Shown here: positions 60,771 to 64,000 of the stretch, piece by piece
How positions within the stretch are numbered: the first letter of the stretch is position 1
How the letters are laid out: each line of letters begins with the position of its first letter
Assembly (NCBI GenBank): GCA_002914805.1
Contig: JXTB01000467.1
Span: 92,962 to 156,961 of the forward strand
Source of the DNA: Parasponia andersonii
Lineage: Eukaryota; Streptophyta; Magnoliopsida; Rosales; Cannabaceae
DNA length: 64,000 nt
Direction of reading: 5' to 3'
Translations under genes and position numbers: made by a program
The notes under the pieces: model-generated
Database searches by the model: none
Told to the model about the DNA's origin: nothing
What the model saw: the letters and a program-made list of their open reading frames with translations, nothing else

Positions 60771-61476
60771 TTAGGGAAAGTCATTCCCTTTTGCTCTATA
60801 TACCTCCCGTTAACAAACTTAGCACTTGCGAAAATCACTTTGACAACAATAATTAAATGCCAAGCTCGTAAGACTTTGGGTCTTAATGAAGGCATATAGG
60901 TTGTTTTAAACACTAATAGATCCGATCATTATGAAATAATAGGTAGGTTGGTAAGACTCGCTATTTTCTGTTGTCGTTAAAAATTGTAGGAACACTACAA
61001 AAGTCATAAGTCGGCGCATGTAAGCGTGCATGCCAAAACACCCTTAAATGATAGAGATTAATCAAGTCACCATTATTATCAACAAAATAAATTGTAATGT
61101 TTCAAGTACGCATCACCTTGCTTGCAACTAAAGAGGCACACTAGCTCTAACCTCTACATTTTATTTCCAGCAAGATCTCTTGTTTGCAAGTGTACTACAT
61201 TTCCAAATAGCTAACTAGCTAAGGCCAAAGTTAAACCAGTGTGGAAGAATTGGTGGCAACTGACCATGGAAAATCTCACAATTACACTACATATCTCATG
61301 AAGTTTATGCATTAATAGTACTCAATTGTTCAAAATTTGTTTCATCATGTAGGAAAGCATAAACATGAAAGGAGAAGAAAAGGCATATGTATAATAATTC
61401 ATACTTTTGTCACTTATTCCTAAAAGTCACGTTTAAAATTCAAGATAATGATGAGATTAAATTTGATTAACTTAAT
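60771..61476. other. Intergenic DNA, nothing recognised
   Basis: Mixed AT-rich sequence with no supported frame, repeat or signal. Confidence 0.5.
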
Positions 61477-61928
61477 CCCATGTTTGGTATATGTATACGA
61501 GAAAGATTGAATTGGAATAAAATAATCCACTCCAAAAATAAATTTTTTTAAAATGAGATAATCTTATTCTCTTTGAGAATTTGAGATTGGAAGGGATTAG
61601 GAATTTGATTAAAAATAAAAGAATGTTTTAAAGTAGTAAAAAAAATTGTAATTTTTGAAATTAAACTTTAAAAATGGAATTTTTCAAATCTTTTAAAAGT
61701 GGTAAAACCAAAAATGATATTTTTCGAAATATTTTTTATAAGTGTTATTTTTACAATACATTTATGAAATGATATTTTTCAAAAATTTTGTTTTTAAAAT
61801 GGTATTTTTCTAAATAAATTTTAAATATGATATTTTTCTAATTAATCAATCTTCAAAATTGTTATTTAGTTAAAACTATGAAACACACGTGCTAATCCTA
61901 TCCTAAAAAAAAGTAACACACCAAATAT
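61477..61928. mobile_element. Possible decayed MITE
   Basis: CCATGTTTGGTATATG on the left and CCATATTTGGTGTGTTAC reversed on the right could be short inverted ends of a 450-bp non-coding element. The interior has several near-repeats of GGTATTTTTC/GATATTTTTC. No target duplication seen. Confidence 0.3.
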
Positions 61929-63228
61929 GGAATATGATTGGATAATAATTCTATCTTATCATATCCTAATCAATCCAATCCAATCTTTTAAAATAATTTT
62001 ATTTTGGAAAAATACTTTATAGATAGTGTTAAATAGAAAAATCTACAGATCACCAAATATGTTGATGTCAACACTAAAAAACAATCAAGTACAAAAGTTT
62101 CTAAAGATAATGCAAGTCAGAATTAATGATCTATACCGGGATAGTCTCAGGAGAATCTGTCATATGAACTAACCTTTTGTGCTCTTAGTCAAAGTCTTCC
62201 AAGATCATGATCAAGTTCGTCATCATTTACGATTGGCGTGATTGTTACACGGTTATCTTCAAGTACAGACAACTATTTCCACAACTCAAGTGTCCGAGTC
62301 AAGAGCTTTTAGGAGGAATGGTTGAAAGAGAAGAGAAGAGAGAGATATTTCTATCTTACTTGAAAGATTGTTTAACACGTTTGAAAAAAAAAAAAAAGTA
62401 ATAAGTCCCTTACTTATAATTTTCTCTTTATATTATGAAGAGAAAACGTATTTGGATGCCATATTCAGATACTCTTTTAGTGGTAATCAATCCTATTAAT
62501 TGACACAAACCTCTCCTTATCCCCTTGAAAGAATTCCTTCACATTAAACTCGTTCCTAATAAATAAGATTGGGCCTATGCCACATTATGGGCTTCGAAAT
62601 AGGAAATAAAAGAGAAATTTACACATAGTATCCATTTCTGTGCACCATATTTCAAAAAAACGTGATTTTAAATTTTATTTTAAAATTACCTATTTTTGGG
62701 GATACATTTCATGTATAAAATATGTGTGCTATATATTTACAATATAGATTTTTATATATAGTTTACATTTACTATGTAAATTTATAATATGGCATATAAT
62801 TGGAAATATATACCGATTTTTAGAGATTACTTTTATGTATGTAATGTATACTACGATATACATTCTATGTATAAAATACTTGTAGTTTACGTTTCTCCAA
62901 CAACGGATATTTGTGATATAAAAAGTTAAAAAAATGGGTATTCATGAAAATATACCCAATAAAACAGGTATTTATGAGCTTTTTCTGAAATAAAATGAGT
63001 ATTTATAAGAAATGGCCTTTCTTTTTAAATCAATCTAAAAAATGGCTATTTTTTGCACTTATTTAATAAATGATCGTTTAATAATCTTGTTTTTCTAAAT
63101 AGCCATTTTTCAGTTGATCTTCTTTTTATGAATTAAATCAATTTTTGAAAAATTAAATCAATTTTTTTTAAAAAATTCAATTTTCAAAAAATAATTCAAT
63201 ATATTTTGATATACTAAATAGGGATAAC
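61929..63228. other. AT-rich intergenic DNA
   Basis: No gene. The frame at 62207-62401 has no recognisable features and ends in a poly-Lys run from an A tract. The part from 62620 to 63060 is rich in TATACAT/ATGTATA words and has a small hairpin (AAATGGCTATTTTT...AAATAGCCATTTTT, 63048-63113). Confidence 0.5.
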
Positions 63229-64000
63229 AACATTAAAATACCCTGATCTTTAACTTTTCTGCAAAAAAAAAAAAATTGACTTTTCAATGTCTACAAAATA
63301 CTGTCATCACTTTTACATTTCTGAAAAACAATATCCTGACTTTTGAATTTTTACAAAATAATACCCTCATTTTTGAATATTGCACTTTAATACCCTAACA
63401 ATTAAAATTCTTATAAATTAATAACCTAACATTGAAATTCTTATAAATTTATAAACTTAATACCTAATTAGTTGATTTTAATTATAAAAAAATGGTATAG
63501 CCATCATCAACTTAATAAAAACTTATTAAACAATAATAAAAATATTTATAGTTAGCTTATTTCATTTTTTATTTAAAAAAGAAAAGTGAAAAACTAGAAC
63601 GAGAGGTAAAAATAGTTAATTGTAAAAAAAAAATGAGAGGTAAAACAAAATTTATGCTTTTTAGCAATTAATCAAAAAAGTAGTTATAAAATAATTTCCG
63701 ATAATATACTAGTATCTAAATTTTTTTAATAAGTTAATGAGAGGTGTTTGCATCTTTTAATTTGCTTATGGTATAAATTTACAAAGAAAATAAAAGTTAG
63801 GGGTATTAATTTGTAGAAATCATAAATGTCACAATAATAATTTGCATAATCCAAGAGTAAGTGTATTAATTTGTAGAAATTGTAAATGTGAAGGTGTTAA
63901 TCTGCAGAATTTCAAAAGTAGAGGTATTAATTTAGAAAAATTCAAAAGATAGTGTATTGTTTGCCAAAAAGTTAAAAATACGAGTATTTTTCCATGATTA
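63229..64000. mobile_element. Foldback element with tandem ~30-bp units in its arms
   Basis: The left arm (about 63229-63470) and the reversed right arm (about 63735 to the window edge) are imperfect inverted repeats. Each is made of repeated units of about 30 bases resembling TACCCTGACTTTTGAATTTT. Unit starts on the left are near 63238, 63332, 63362, 63390 and 63422. The loop is about 260 bases. The right end may continue past the window. Non-coding; the units resemble those of the foldback at 29787-30110. Confidence 0.65.

Noticed and set aside
62207-62401. 64-residue frame considered as a small gene
   Set aside because: No start context, domain or signal peptide, and the C-terminus is a poly-Lys run from an A tract.
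63239-63450. Regularly spaced ~30-bp units considered as a CRISPR-like array
   Set aside because: The units are degenerate, have no unique spacers of constant length, and form one arm of an inverted repeat in plant nuclear DNA.

Overview
This is nuclear DNA from a flowering plant, most likely a eudicot. The evidence is AT-rich intergenic sequence, GT-AG introns, L1-type LINEs with plant ORF1 and RNase H domains, Ty3/gypsy chromoviruses, many small inverted-repeat elements, and two host genes that read clearly as plant families. The species cannot be fixed from the sequence. There are three assembly gaps or ambiguities: a single N at 20943, 15 N at 32631-32645, and 410 N at 55558-55967.

Region by region. 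1-1333: the 5' end of a Ty3/gypsy element of Tat-like type on the minus strand, with its LTR and the start of an open gag frame leaving the left edge. 3666-12717: a minus-strand chromovirus (Tekay/Del-like) with both LTRs. About 15.3-18.6 kb: a plus-strand L1-like LINE that stops inside its reverse transcriptase. 18862-28797: a second, different chromovirus on the minus strand, with both LTRs and a near-perfect 5-bp target duplication. 29.0-30.1 kb: two foldback elements with long arms. 31.1-34.3 kb: a thionin-like cysteine-rich frame and a decayed exon of a TauE/SafE-type transporter. 37.6-45.1 kb: the gene island. 45.6-53.1 kb: a Harbinger-type MITE, an LTR end fragment, a 5'-truncated LINE with target duplications, and a MULE-type MITE with an exact 9-bp target duplication. 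53.5-59.5 kb: a Ty1/copia remnant split by an Ac-like hAT transposon with an exact 8-bp target duplication. 59.5-64 kb: AT-rich sequence with degenerate MITEs and a third foldback element at the right edge.

The two confident host genes are convergent. An ankyrin-repeat/PGG-domain membrane protein (plus strand, two coding exons, 471 residues) ends at 39546. A PLASTID MOVEMENT IMPAIRED1-RELATED1-like NT-C2 protein (minus strand, two coding exons plus a 5'UTR intron, about 1156 residues) ends at 41499. The 1.95 kb between them holds two tandem duplications and opposed CT and GA microsatellites. I see no operon-like or pathway link between the two genes.

I found no RNA gene, CRISPR array or clearly new system. 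The most useful second-look items are the shared ~30-bp tandem architecture of the foldback arms, the three CGACATGTCG-type palindromes upstream of the ankyrin gene, the GC-rich TGGGCC-dense ends of the hAT element, the LysM-like tail on the NT-C2 protein, and the thionin-like frame.
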